DNA of 64,000 bases from Salminus brasiliensis. Taxonomy: Eukaryota; Chordata; Actinopteri; Characiformes; Bryconidae. Where the stretch lies: positions 29,620,133-29,684,132 of the forward strand of contig NC_132879.1 of assembly GCF_030463535.1 (NCBI RefSeq). The letters are read 5' to 3'. The position numbers and the translations under genes were made by a program. The notes under the pieces were generated by a model that had not been told where the DNA came from, did not search any database, and saw nothing but the letters and a program-made list of their open reading frames with translations. Of this stretch, positions 10,971 to 52,945 are shown piece by piece. Within the stretch, counting starts at the first letter, position 1. Every line of letters starts with the position of its first letter.

Positions 10971-12916
10971 TCACCAAGCCACTGACCTGTTGAAGCGTGC
11001 AAGGGCTCCAAAGCTGACTACTCCAGCAAGGCCATAGAGACAGAGCAGGATGCTGTTAATGATCACATCAGCTCTCAGCACATAAGACTGCCACACCAGG
11101 AAATATACTGCCAGCAGCACTGTGGCTCCTGTGCTGATGAGGTTGGCACTTATATACTTCTCACTCTCCTGCAGGTTTCCTCTCACTCCTACCAGAGCCA
11201 GAGAGATTTGCGTAGAGAGCAGTGAATTAGTAATATACTGGTGGTGCACTACAGACGCACTACATCCATGGATAAATGAATCTGCATTACACAGGTTAGG
11301 CAGCCCTAACTTACCCCAGTATAGTCTGATGACATCCAGGGCAGCCATAAGTAGGAGCAAACACACATCCAGAGCCAAATCACCATCAGGGTAACTCAGC
11401 ACCTGGCCTGCAGCCCACAACACATATTACTATAGTATTTGCATACCACAGAAATGCATGCTATGTCATAACAATGACTTAATTGTGTACTCTGTAACAT
11501 ACTCACTTTTGTAGATGATCAGGCAAAGGCTGGAAATGAAGTAGAATACGCTATAGAATGAGGAGAGGTATAGCAGGAATTGGAGGACAACAGAAGAAAG
11601 CTACAGTAGAGGGTTAAGGCTTAAATAAATTTAATCTCACATGCATTTGTATTTTATATTATTAAAAAAATCAAGTTTCAATCTGTAATCCTCTCCCCCA
11701 CACACACTTTAGTTTAGAGGTGGGAGATATAAAAAAATATACATATCATGATACTTCAGGACATTATCACAACAAACAACTTATATCACAATTCTTATAA
11801 CAATGACTGCCTGATAAACTAGAAAAGGGAAAAAAAAATAATATTACATTTTAAAAATGATCAAATACTGAGCACAAAGATTTTTGTTCAGTGTTTTGCA
11901 TACAGCACTGGCCCAACATCCAATTATGTAAATTTTTTATTAAAGGCTGCAGCTAAGAGTTCTTTACATACTGATGATATGCACCATTTGCTCAGAAAAT
12001 AATAGTTCAACCTAATGAAGTTCATAATGATAAAATATTGCCGTATTGCCCAACTCTATGCCCAGTCTTAACCATATAGTCAGTAACAATACCCTGTGTT
12101 TACTTGTCTCACTGACCTCATTACCTATAGCTATATAAGTCCACTGACAAAAGGCACAGCATAATTAATTACATAGCTTTACCCTAACATTAATATTACA
12201 TGTACTATATTTAAAGCTCCCAGGACATGGTTACAGTCTTGCTCACAAAGTGTACTTAGCTAGAAAACAGACATTAGAAAAAGGATACAGCACTGGAAGT
12301 TCTGCCTGAAGATAGATAAAAATATATATTATACAAAATACATTAAAGAAAGGCAAAACATGTCAATAAAATAGCGTGTAGGCTATGGCTTGCATAGGCT
12401 TGTCAGCAACAGATTGAGGCGATATAACGGAGCCATGAGCGACTTTCACACACATCATTTTTTTTTTAATCAAAACATAATGAATAATAATTTAATTATA
12501 CTTTTAAGTTTCAATATATCGTAGTTGTCGCGCAAAAACACGTATCTCCATTTTTTGTGTTTTTTAATTTTTTTTTTTTTTTAATACGGGCAGGTGTTAT
12601 ATTTCCATCGTGTTAAACGTTCATGATGAAAGGATCAACAGAAATGCTCCAAAATGACTTTGCATGAAATATTGCTTGATGTTTAAAACGAAAGATGAAA
12701 TAAAAGCTGATAGACTCAAATCGCCGCTGATCCCGCTGTTGTATTACAGCTGGTCGGATACAAGCTTTAAAACGTTATCGTTAATGTCAGGACAGTGACA
12801 TTGATAAAGTCTAGCGTTAGAGCAAATATCACCCGATCCGTCCAGAAAAGAGAGATTTTAAAAAGCAGAGCGTCTCTATAGCAACGCCTCGGCGTACCTG
12901 CTCTCCCGATCGCCAT
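10971..12916 (-). CDS. tmem80: Transmembrane protein 80 (Transmemb_17 family)
   Basis: There are five coding exons on the minus strand: 12916-12898, 12305-12289, 11600-11507, 11407-11315 and 11188-10971. All have GT-AG borders and compatible phases, and together encode 146 residues. The predicted protein starts MAIGRAGRTSSALSS and contains 'YKSQVLSYPDGDLALD', 'DVIRLYWG' and 'RGNLQESEKY'. These closely follow the order and spacing of vertebrate TMEM80 ('YKSQVFSYP', 'EAVRLYLG', 'RGNLTEAE'). Relatives such as TMEM216 fit less well. Four hydrophobic helices are visible. Family members are small membrane proteins linked to the ciliary transition zone; that role for this protein is inferred. The start codon is chosen from the match to the short TMEM80 N-terminus. 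The last exon may instead end at a donor-like 'aacag/gtcagt' near 10985. The gene is divergent from myrf. Confidence 0.9.
12289..12305 (-). CDS. tmem80: 17-nt microexon of tmem80
   Basis: On the minus strand the exon is flanked by 'cttcag' and 'gtatcc'. It supplies the codons for R-T-S-S-A between exon 1 (MAIGRAG) and exon 3 (LSSVVLQ). Its length, 17 nt, is exactly what is needed to bridge the phase of exon 1 (19 nt coding) and exon 3. The resulting sequence aligns with the 'RGSSTVLSSV' region of mammalian TMEM80. Confidence 0.8.
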
Positions 12917-13143
12917 GTTGGTTCTGTGCTCCTTCTCCTCCCGGCCTTCAGTCCCTCTTTCTAACAGTCTGTACCGCCACCTAGTGGAGAGGAGCCTTAT
13001 CACGGCACGGGGAAACGGGGTGTTAACGGAGGCCTATTAAACAATCTATCTTTTGTGTAAACGTAAAGGTTAAGCGTTTATTTATTTTGGACCTGACCTT
13101 CTCAGAGTTCGTGTAAACATGAAAACAACACAACAACCAGCCC

Positions 13144-13148
<5 letters not shown>

Positions 13149-13183
<35 letters not shown>

Positions 13184-13296
13184 ACACACACATACACACA
13201 CACACAGTCTTAATTAGTTGGAATGCAGTGCAAGATAAATGTGTCAGAATGCTGTGAGGAGGCACACCTGTTTGTGTGTGTGTGTGTGTGTGTGGT

Positions 13297-13342
<46 letters not shown>

Positions 13343-13429
13343 TTTGTGCAGTGAAGCCCCCCAGCCCCTCTCCGCCAGTCTCTTACATTGGGGAGACTCA
13401 TGTTTATTGTCAACAAACTGGGACTGTTC

Positions 13430-13470
<41 letters not shown>
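13149..13470. repeat. Cluster of microsatellites (CT, CA, TG, GA, TG)
   Basis: Successive simple arrays: CT/CA at about 13150-13206, TG at 13274-13294, GA at 13301-13339 and TG at about 13434-13465. Purine and pyrimidine blocks alternate over 320 bp. Confidence 0.9.
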
Positions 13471-13472
<2 letters not shown>

Positions 13473-13649
13473 CAGGGTGCACCATGAGAGCACTGCACAG
13501 AAGTGTGTAAGCTAATGACCTACTAACACATCCTTTTACCAATCATGTGTGCTTTACATTCAGTAAGATACAGATGTTTCTTATTAGTTCATATATTTTA
13601 TAGTTTAGGGTTTATAGACTGACTCTGCGTACTCACTTAAAGTGGGGTG

Positions 13650-14130
13650 AACCAGCATATTGTTGCTGTCCAATGGAAAAAAAGAAAACATGTATCTCCA
13701 AAATGGGGACTTTACAGGAGAAGGCCAAAAAGTTCTTAACTCTGAATAGAAGTCAGTGTAAAATTAGAGCTTATTCCACGTCATTTAGAGCATTTCCAGA
13801 ATTATTTCACACAGTGTAAGGAGAAGCTACAGGGTTCAAACCATGGAGGAAACTAAAAACAGACAGAAATGGAGACACGGTGGACAGTTTTTCAGTGGAC
13901 AGCAGCGATATGTAGGTACAACAATTTACATCTTGTCGCTGTCACCTTGAAAACCTTGTATCCCTAAAATGACAAACCTTCTTAACTATCAATGGAAGTC
14001 AATTTCAAACATTTTAATTGGTAAGTAATGGAGCATTTCTATTGGTCACTTCCTCATAACATGTTGAACACTAAGCAGATTCGCATTACGTTAAAAAGTG
14101 AGAAACAGCTAAAACTGAGGTCTGTGTAGA
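13650..14130 (+). repeat. Two tandem copies of a dispersed repeat ('cttaact..caatggaagtcaa')
   Basis: Copies at about 13655-13890 and 13905-14125 share the order 'gctgtc', 'tatctccaaaatgg' or 'tatccctaaaatg', 'ttcttaact', 'gaagtcagtgta' or 'gaagtcaatttc', then 'cattt' and a 'gtgagaaac'-type end. A third copy lies in myrf intron 1 at 25085-25310. Family not identified. Confidence 0.55.
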
Positions 14131-14718
14131 ACAACTTCGACATGTAGAACTAAATAAACAAGAATTGCGGTATCATCATGCTCATGCACATGCCTGTAGT
14201 AAAGCACAGAAACGTGCACTATTATTATCAGAAGTAATAACATCAAGTATTTTCTGATTCATATTCAGTGGATACACGCAGTTTTATTGTATAGTATTTT
14301 TAACTGGAATTTCATTACATGTTTCGTAGTCTAGAGGATATTAAACCATCCCACAACACACCAAATGATCTCGTCCCACCCCCACCCCCACCAGCACCAC
14401 AAACAAATGCAGCAGTGACTGTAGCTTTTAGAAACCACACACTCAGAAGGGTTTTCTTTTAGACATTTACAGTACACACGCACAATAACACACACAACGT
14501 TAGTATTGTGAGTATTGTGTAAGTATCGGATCACACAGAAGCACGGGCGGATATATGTACATTGGATGTGCCCCCCATAAACACACACAGGGAGAGATGA
14601 AGTGCATTAACATGGCCAGATGTTTCATTGTCCTCCAAGGCCTCAATTTCTCTTTTTCTTGCCTGCGTCCTTCCAAACAATCTACACTGTGTCAAGGAAA
14701 GAACAGGCGCGTTGTTCA

Positions 14719-14756
14719 GGTCAAACAGAGGAGAGGGAAAGAGAGAGGGAGGGAAT

Positions 14757-14796
<40 letters not shown>

Positions 14797-14811
14797 AGGA
14801 GAGAGAGAGAT
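14719..14811. repeat. GA-rich microsatellite
   Basis: A long impure GA/AG array ('gagagagagaaagagagagag' type) between tmem80 and myrf. Open frames across it encode only Arg-Glu repeats and are not genes. Confidence 0.9.
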
Positions 14812-15581
14812 GCTCCAGCTGTGAGGATAAAGACAACAAAACAGCATCTCATAAGTTGGGGGGGGAGAGAGATGGCACACAGCACTATTGTGTGTAAAGA
14901 GGTCGCAGATAAAGAGAGGAGAAACAGATCATTCAGCTCATACAGTATTCACTGCAGGCATTTCACACCTCATCCATTCACAATCCCTCACCAAACTCCG
15001 GTCCGTCACACTCGCAACCAACAAGCATACAAAAATACACAAAACCCACCACAGCGTCCAGCTTACAGCTCATAAGACTTCACTTTCTTATGACTGAAAT
15101 CTCACCCCTCCCCCTCCCCAACCCCAACACACACACACACACACACTCAGAGGCTGACTGCTAAAAACACGTGCATTTCATGTATTTCTTTAACTTATTA
15201 GGTTTGTGTATTTCAAAATGTAACTGATGTAAATAATAAGTGCAAATCTTGAAAATATTTTATCAGTATAAAGTATAAATGTGCCAAATGTAAATAAAAC
15301 ATACTACTAAACGGTATTGCTGAGAGTAGCTGGCAGTGTTAAGAAGAAGCAGGGTGATATTTAATGTGGATGTTAGACTGAAATGATTTACTAGCCTCTG
15401 GCCCGGCCGAGAAAATCCTCTGCACTTCACTGAAACATTCAGATTATAGGTCCTCAAAGTTGTAAAACTGCAGTAAATCAGATGTTCGCAGGAATAGGGT
15501 TTAGTCCGACTCTACTTAGTCACAGTAAACCCTTGATAAAGGTGGACTCTGAGGTAGACTATGCAGCTATGGTCTCACTGA

Positions 15582-15672
15582 CTGCGTCCAAAACCACAGG
15601 CCGGACTACACTATAGACTGCCCTGTAGTACGAGCCGCTGTTCAGCGTGTCAGTGTGTGGTTTTGGACGCAG
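15582..15672. repeat. MITE-like inverted repeat near the myrf promoter
   Basis: 'ctgcgtccaaaaccaca' at 15582-15598 is perfectly complementary to 'tgtggttttggacgcag' at 15656-15672, with a 57-bp interior. Short elements with 'ctgcgtcc..ggacgcag' ends are common non-autonomous DNA elements in fish; assignment here is by resemblance only. Confidence 0.6.
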
Positions 15673-16460
15673 CCATTGGTTCACACTCACCGCCTAAGGC
15701 GCCTGAGGCGTTTTTATAAAATAATAAAAAAAAAAAATTAAATTATTTTCTCAATATAAGCTAGAATTTATAAAAACAAAACAAAAAAAAAATATTAAAA
15801 GAAATATTTTTCTTTTTTTTAACCAAAGGTACCAACAGTGTGTTTTTGGAGTCTCGCGCATCCTCGTCTCTTCCCCCTCAGCTCAGCGCTCACACACTGG
15901 AGGGAGGGAGGGCGGGAGGGAGCTGTAGGTAAGGGAAAGTCCGTCCAGACAGGATTCCCAAACGAAAGAAACACTCTCCTGAAGTAATTCCGCCACAGAT
16001 GTAGTTCACTGTGGGGTGCTGTGTGAAGTGGCCTGTCTCTGAAGACTTGTATCGCTGTGTCGAGGCTCCTCTCGGTCTCTGCTGGAACAGCTGGATCATG
16101 CTAGCTAACACCTGACCGCGCGAGACTCCAGGTAACCTGCTGATTTTAGCACCACACGGAGACGTGGACTACCTTCCTTTTCAAGAAACCAGACTTTTAT
16201 AAATAACTCGCTAATTAAAAAAGTGAGTCGAAGTGAGTTAGCTGTAAGAGTGGTGCCGAGGGGGTGTCCGTGTGTCCGTGTGTGTGTGTGTGTGAGTGTG
16301 TGTGTGTGAGAGAGAGAGAGCAAGTCCCTGAGGAGCAGGCTGGGCGATAGAGTAGTGTTCAAGCGGCATACTGGATGAATGTGTGAGAGGCTGTCGACCC
16401 CCGCCACTTCCACCGGCCGGAGGGATCCGTACATGGAGTTTTTAACCTGGACCCGCTAGG

Positions 16461-47104
<30,644 letters not shown>

Positions 47105-47221
47105 GGGAAAGTGTCTAAAGGAGCAGCTTCTCTTTCTCCCAATCACCCTGTGTAGTGTGCAGGCTTCTTGTAATTTTGCCAGACTGAAATTAGCCAGAAT
47201 GGTGAATAATAATGTATGTTT

Positions 47222-47256
<35 letters not shown>

Positions 47257-47478
47257 TGAGTATGAGAGAGAGAGAATGTAAGAAATCCCAGTGTTAAAAC
47301 AAGCACAGCTTTTTGCCTGTAAGAGAATCTAATGGAACGTTACAGACCTTAAGGAGATATCAGACTCTATGACAGCTCCTACAACCTCCTCAGAATGTCC
47401 CAGACCCAGTCTGTTCAGGTTTTTAGTTTATCTGGTTTATTCTGCCTGGCCACAATGTTGACATAGATCCCTGTATGA

Positions 47479-47509
<31 letters not shown>

Positions 47510-49482
47510 ATTAGGCACTTAGGGACATTTTCTGCTCTCATCTCCCTACTCATGTGTTTATTATGAATATCTGACGCTTTGTGGCACTTCTGTTAGCACA
47601 GATCTCAGTTATACTGGCATGGTACAACATGGTGTTGTAGTGACACAAACGTAGTGACACTTCAACCTAACTGGAGGACGTTTTTGTAAGGTCAGAGTTT
47701 CTAAACATTGTTTACCGCTGTACCCGTTGTGCTCAGTATGTTTTTAGCAGTAAAATGAATGACTGATATCTGGTGCGCTGGGACACTGTCAGACTCTCAC
47801 ATCTGGAAGTGAAGAGTCATCTACCTGCTTACGCATTTACTGGAAAGTAAACTTAATTGAACTAACAACTGTAAACAGTCATTTAATGACCTGAACTGCA
47901 GCATAATGGAGATATTACACGTTTTTTTAAATGTTGTTAATTATTATTAATATTATTAAAGTAGGCCTGAGCCACTGAAGCCATAGTATTATAGCATCTC
48001 AAAAAACAACCACTGGACCTTAATTAAAATCACTGGATTTAAGAAACTGGAAGACATTGCAGGAATACACTGGAAGGAGGTTTAGTAACACTCGAAGTCT
48101 TAACACTGACAGTTTCAGAAACACTGGATTATAATGCCATATTAAAAGTGCTTTAATGATGACAGTTTCTTCTTTGTTAAAAGAATGAAAATGAACTTCA
48201 TGGTTTAACAGATTATTTTCTCTACTTAAATGTACATACTGTTGTCTTTATCATATTTGTTAAATTCCTCTCCAGGTATCAGTGTGAATTATGTACCTAC
48301 AGTCATCCCTGTTTCTTTTCTTCTTCTTTGTTTTTTTTTTGTCTGAAAAACTTATTCATGACTTTTTATTTGATCCATTAGTCCATTAGTCTTAAGTTTT
48401 CCAGGGGAAAAATCATTTATCACTGAAACATTTCTGAAGTGCAGCACAATGTTTATCTGGAAGGCAGTACTTTACTGTCGGGTTTGTACTCTTTTTACAT
48501 GTATACTGTGCACAATAATGTAAAAATAACACAATTTATACAGGTTTAAGATGCAATATTTCAAAGCAATAAAATAAGCCATAGGAGGCTGTGGAATGAG
48601 GAGGAGCATGCAGTAAGTTGGGTGATTATATTAGGCTAAAATGAAATCAAAAGTATGATTATCTGAGGCCTGCTGTGATTAATCTATGATTAATCGTGCA
48701 CTAGACCAGCAGCATGTTTGCAAGTGTCACCGATGAAGCTTGCTCATTTTAGGGTAGCAGATGATCTGAAAATGAAAGTAGATCAAATGAAATGTAAGAA
48801 AAGTGTAGATTATTTAGTTTCTCCTGTTTTTAAGAAGCAGCCGCCTGCATTGTTCAGTGGGTCTGGCTGGATAATGTAATGGGGCAGCTCCACACTATGC
48901 ACTGTAAATAATATATTTCTAACAGCTTCTCGTGTACACCGAACTGCTTTATAAAGCTCCGGGGCAGTGTGATTTTATTGTATTTTATTTTTGTTTTTTC
49001 ATGTTTTTGTAGTAATCAATATTCATTACATCACTTACTCTTCCTTTTTTATACCTTACTCTTCATTAAGTATGATCACACTGGATTGGTGTGTTTGTAT
49101 AATTAACACAAATCTCATTTATTCAAACCTGTGTTCTTCGTAATATTTGCTATTTCATTATTAGATAATGAAAATGACACAAAAATCAGTTTCTTATGTT
49201 TGTTTCTCATCTCATTTTTAAAATCTCTGCAGTTTAAAGCCCAGTGTGCACTAAAGTATAAAACAGCATACTTAATCATGTCTTACCCATGTTCACACAG
49301 ACCTTTGAAAATGTCCGTCATTTTGTTTTGTTTCCCTTTTCGTGACCAATATAATTATTTGTGTTCATATCATGGAAGTGTACTGATCTTTTAATATGAA
49401 TGCATGCCAATATGATGATTAAATTAAACATTTTTGAAGGCTGTCTGTCTGTTTCTGCATTTACATTGTTTCTAACAATAAA
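47105..49482 (+). other. myrf: Probable myrf 3' UTR with polyadenylation signals
   Basis: After the stop there is AT-rich non-coding sequence with TG microsatellites (about 47217-47246 and 47478-47508). Canonical AATAAA signals occur at 48568-48573 and 49477-49482. Either could end the transcript; mammalian MYRF also has a 3' UTR of about 2 kb. No other gene is seen here. Confidence 0.55.
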
Positions 49483-49954
49483 ATAATATTCACATAAATG
49501 GATAAATGAGTTCTGTGAGGCTTACCTTAAGTAATCCATAGAGCTTCCTGAACTGGCAGAAAGTAGAGGTACTTGAATGTCTGTACTCTTCTTTAAGTGG
49601 GCTGTGGTCTGTCTATGAGGGTGTGTTTAGAGACTGAGCCATATTGGGTCCATTTCCTAAACTAAATCATTTTCTTTTTGGGCCGTGTCATCAAATGAAA
49701 ATGTGGGAGGAGGCTGTGAGAAAGGGAGGTGAACACTGAGGCTGGAGTTAATTTGGATTCTGCTTTGAGATAGAAGGCTGGACCTCCATCAGATAAGAAC
49801 TACGTACTGAAATTTACTGGACACTTTGAGTCCTTATACTGAAGCTACACTGTAAAAAATAATAAATTCACTAAGGATAAAATAAAAAAGAAACACATTT
49901 ATTATTGTTTCAAGTGTCTGACTTACTGTACAGCTACCTAACGAGTGGTTCAGA

Positions 49955-49975
49955 ATGGGCTGCTTTTTGAACAAG
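49955..49975 (+). other. Candidate short first exon MGCFLNK with splice donor
   Basis: ATG in a strong start context (A at -3, G at +4) encodes MGCFLNK and is followed at once by the donor GTAAGTAG. Met-Gly-Cys starts are typical of N-myristoylated, palmitoylated proteins such as RP2 (MGCFFSK) and raftlin (MGCGLNK). No downstream exon was found before vwa5a, so this is tentative and may be chance. Confidence 0.2.
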
Positions 49976-52783
49976 GTAAGTAGAAACAATCAGAACATCC
50001 CTAAGAGTTGCAAAGAGAGTCGGTATCTGGCAAGGTCTCAGACCTGAGGCCTAGGGGGGACGAATCAATGGCCAGGTGAGGCTGTACAGAAATAGACAAG
50101 AGTTTAAGGTATTAAGATGAAGAAACGGCTGTTCAGGGGAGCTGTGGAGGTAAAGATGAGGTCTCATAGGACCAGGAAAACTCCAAGTAGAGAACTGCTT
50201 GTATGCTGGCGAGACAGGCCACAATTTGGAGGGAGTTTGTCTAATGTATTCCATCATCAGTGTCTGCTAGGAGATTTTGCAAGACTACTAGTAAGAGGAA
50301 TAGGGTGTTTGAAAACCTTCTGATCTGTGTAGCAGTGGCATGTGCTCTGACAAAAAAATCACTGGTGTCTGCAGTAAGTGCCTTGCAAAAGTGTCCTGGA
50401 CCAAAGCATTATGGGCATAGGTCATGACCATTGTAATGCTTGAGGGTGTTGGGACATTGCATGCAACTACCCTGTGGAAATATTGTTTCAGAGCCAGAGT
50501 CCTTACAAGTCCTGTAGAAGAACCCTAGCAGTAGGCACTGGATTCCTGAGGCTGAGCAGCTGTGGAAGCGAGAACAGCAGGTTCTGTTACTAGGCACCAA
50601 CATAGTGGAATAGTAATGGGTGTTGGTTCAGTAAATCCAAGAAGAACCAACCAATAACAGTTTGAGGGGTTAGAATAACTGAAGCTCTGAGGTCTTGGGC
50701 TGACTGTAAGTCTGAAAGCAAGAAGAGAAGGAAGTCTGTCATGTGTAGGCAGATATAGCCTGCAGTAGCCTGCACTCATAGTGGCTTTCCTATGCTGGCT
50801 TAGCAGGGATGATCCTGTGTGTCAGCAGGTATGAAACCTACCTGTTATTCCTATCTAATTCATCTATTTCAGTTATTAGAAAATATAGGTTAGCCCTCTT
50901 CACTAACAGGGAGTGCTCATTGTATTCAGTCTATGGATTAAAGACTAGTATACTCATGTGATTCTCACTATTATTCAGACATTACATTTTGACGCTACGT
51001 TTTCAGAATGTCAACACATTGAAAGAGTTCAGGGAAAGTTAAAAAAATATTAAGATCATGCTAGTATAAATGACCGGCTGAAAGTGGAATGGCTTTTAAC
51101 TGATGTCCTCTAGTGTGTACTCTACAGAAGCAGAGAGGGTCAGTGCCCATATTTTTCTAGTGACTCACTGCACAAAATTTTTTCAGAGAGCAAGGGGAGG
51201 GTCTGCTACAATGGGGAACGAGGAGGTGTGGGGGGATTTATAGGGAAGTACTCTCAGATCTGTTTTTATTACACTTTGTTTTTTCAGGCACCTGTGTGAA
51301 TATGCCTTGAAGCCCTGAGGATATAGTATTTCTCCCTCTCCTACAGCAACTGACACAACACACACATAGCGGCCTACCAGTACCCCTGATCGTCAGTCTA
51401 TGGGCTGTGTCCAAAACAACATACTGCAAGTGGTGTCACACTGTCATGTGTAGGGTTGCCACCCGTCCAGTAAAATACAGGACCGTCCTTTATTTGGCAC
51501 TTAAATGTTGCGTCCCGTTTGAACCAATTTTGTTCTGTATTTCCATAAATGTCCAATACACACGTCTGTCACACACTTCAACACTAAATCTAACAATATT
51601 GATCATTTTATTTAGTTATGTGATCAAATATATCATTATGTGAATTCAAATTTTCTAATGACCCATAACACTTTTTTCTTCATGTTATTTATGTTTTTGT
51701 CAAAATAAAAGAAAAACCCAAATTATCTATCAATAACAAAATAATCAATAGATTAATGGACATTACTGGCAGTCCTAAAAATGATAACATCCTAATTCTG
51801 AGACAAAATCACTGATAAGTCATAAAATTTGTTTTTCTGTGGAAATAGAGCACATATCGTTAGTGCCACACTTGCAAAAATTGCACTCATGATTAATGTA
51901 AGACAAAGTGCAAGTTCACTGCAGAAATTAAGAAAAAAGATGCCACCAGGGTAACCTTTCTCCCACATTTTTACTGTGAATCTCTCCCCATGAGTAAACA
52001 TTATTAAAGCCAAGGCCTTTGAGACGCGGTAAAGTAAACAAATCTATAGAATTAAAGAAGAGCATGTTTCATGACAGAGCACTTTCAATTACCCCATTTA
52101 CATTAAGACAGCAATTTACTCATGCAGACATTTTAAACAATTTGCAAGTATAATATATTTAATAAATAATCATTTATTATTATATCAATCATATCAGACA
52201 ATCCTTCAGCCAAGCAATAGTGACCTTTATAACATCCCTCATGATATCGTTCGTGGATTTAAAGTAAACAAAACCATTGTAAAAAAAAAAGGATATTTAA
52301 GCACATGTTTACTTACAAAAGTATACTTAATATTAAATATTATGTTTTAAAAGTATACAAACATTTAGCATAACAATTTTATACATGCTTAAATTATTTC
52401 GGAATGACTTATGGCAACTTAAGGATATTTAAATTGTAGTTAAGCAATGTTTGAATAAAACTTAAAAGCTTAAAAGTTGTACTTTTAAACTTTAAGTAGA
52501 TTTGAATATGCAAATAAAACATAATTACTACAACTAAAGTGTTATAAATGTACCACTCTGTGTACTGATACTACGTATACCTCCATGCTATGTCATTTAA
52601 GACAAACTGCAACTAAACCTAATTGCTCTTTAATTAATATTTTATTACAACAAATACTTATTCATTTTTAACATATCAATTAAGACTCATTTATTTTCAT
52701 AGTTTAACAATCTTACATCATTTTTAACAACTGACATATAAACAATTAAATGTTTCAAAAAGGCAGATGGAAAAAGCTGGCTT

Positions 52784-52811
52784 GCATCATTGCATCATTG
52801 CATCATTGCAT
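52784..52811. repeat. 'gcatcatt' tandem repeat
   Basis: Three and a half copies of an 8-bp unit. Confidence 0.85.
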
Positions 52812-52874
52812 AACCCAGCCAACACCAAGCCATTCCTAACATCATACATAGGGGAAGGTAGCCTGGCTTGTATG

Positions 52875-52945
52875 ACTTCACACTGATGGTGAGTGAGTGG
52901 CGAAATACACGCCCAGTATGCAAATAGATGGTGCCAGAAGCCAAT
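52875..52945 (-). repeat. Reversed copy of the CCAAT/octamer repeat
   Basis: 'acgcccagtatgcaaataga' followed by 'ggtgccagaagccaatggg' is the reverse complement of the unit found three times at 54.1-55.9 kb. The octamer ATGCAAAT is at 52918-52925. Confidence 0.7.

Larger units (their letters stand above)
12917..16460. promoter_or_regulatory. Divergent intergenic region between tmem80 and myrf, with myrf 5' UTR
   Basis: This 3.5-kb region separates two head-to-head start codons, so it holds both promoters. The tmem80 side (about 12.7-13.0 kb) is CpG-containing. The myrf side (about 15.84-16.46 kb) is CG-richer and lies directly before the start codon, so it is the likely promoter and 5' UTR. 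No TATA box stands out. Between them are dense CA/TG and GA/CT microsatellites, a two-copy dispersed repeat (13650-14130) and a 17-bp inverted repeat (15582-15672). Confidence 0.5.

Noticed and set aside
10971-12916. Identity as tmem216 or tmem17 instead of tmem80
   Set aside because: The 'YKSQVLSYP', 'RLYWG' and 'RGNLQESE' segments match TMEM80 more closely than TMEM216 ('YKGVLLPYP', 'RLFFGTKGNLCQRK').
14620-15075. 151-codon plus-strand open frame
   Set aside because: Arg/Glu repeats come from the GA microsatellite.
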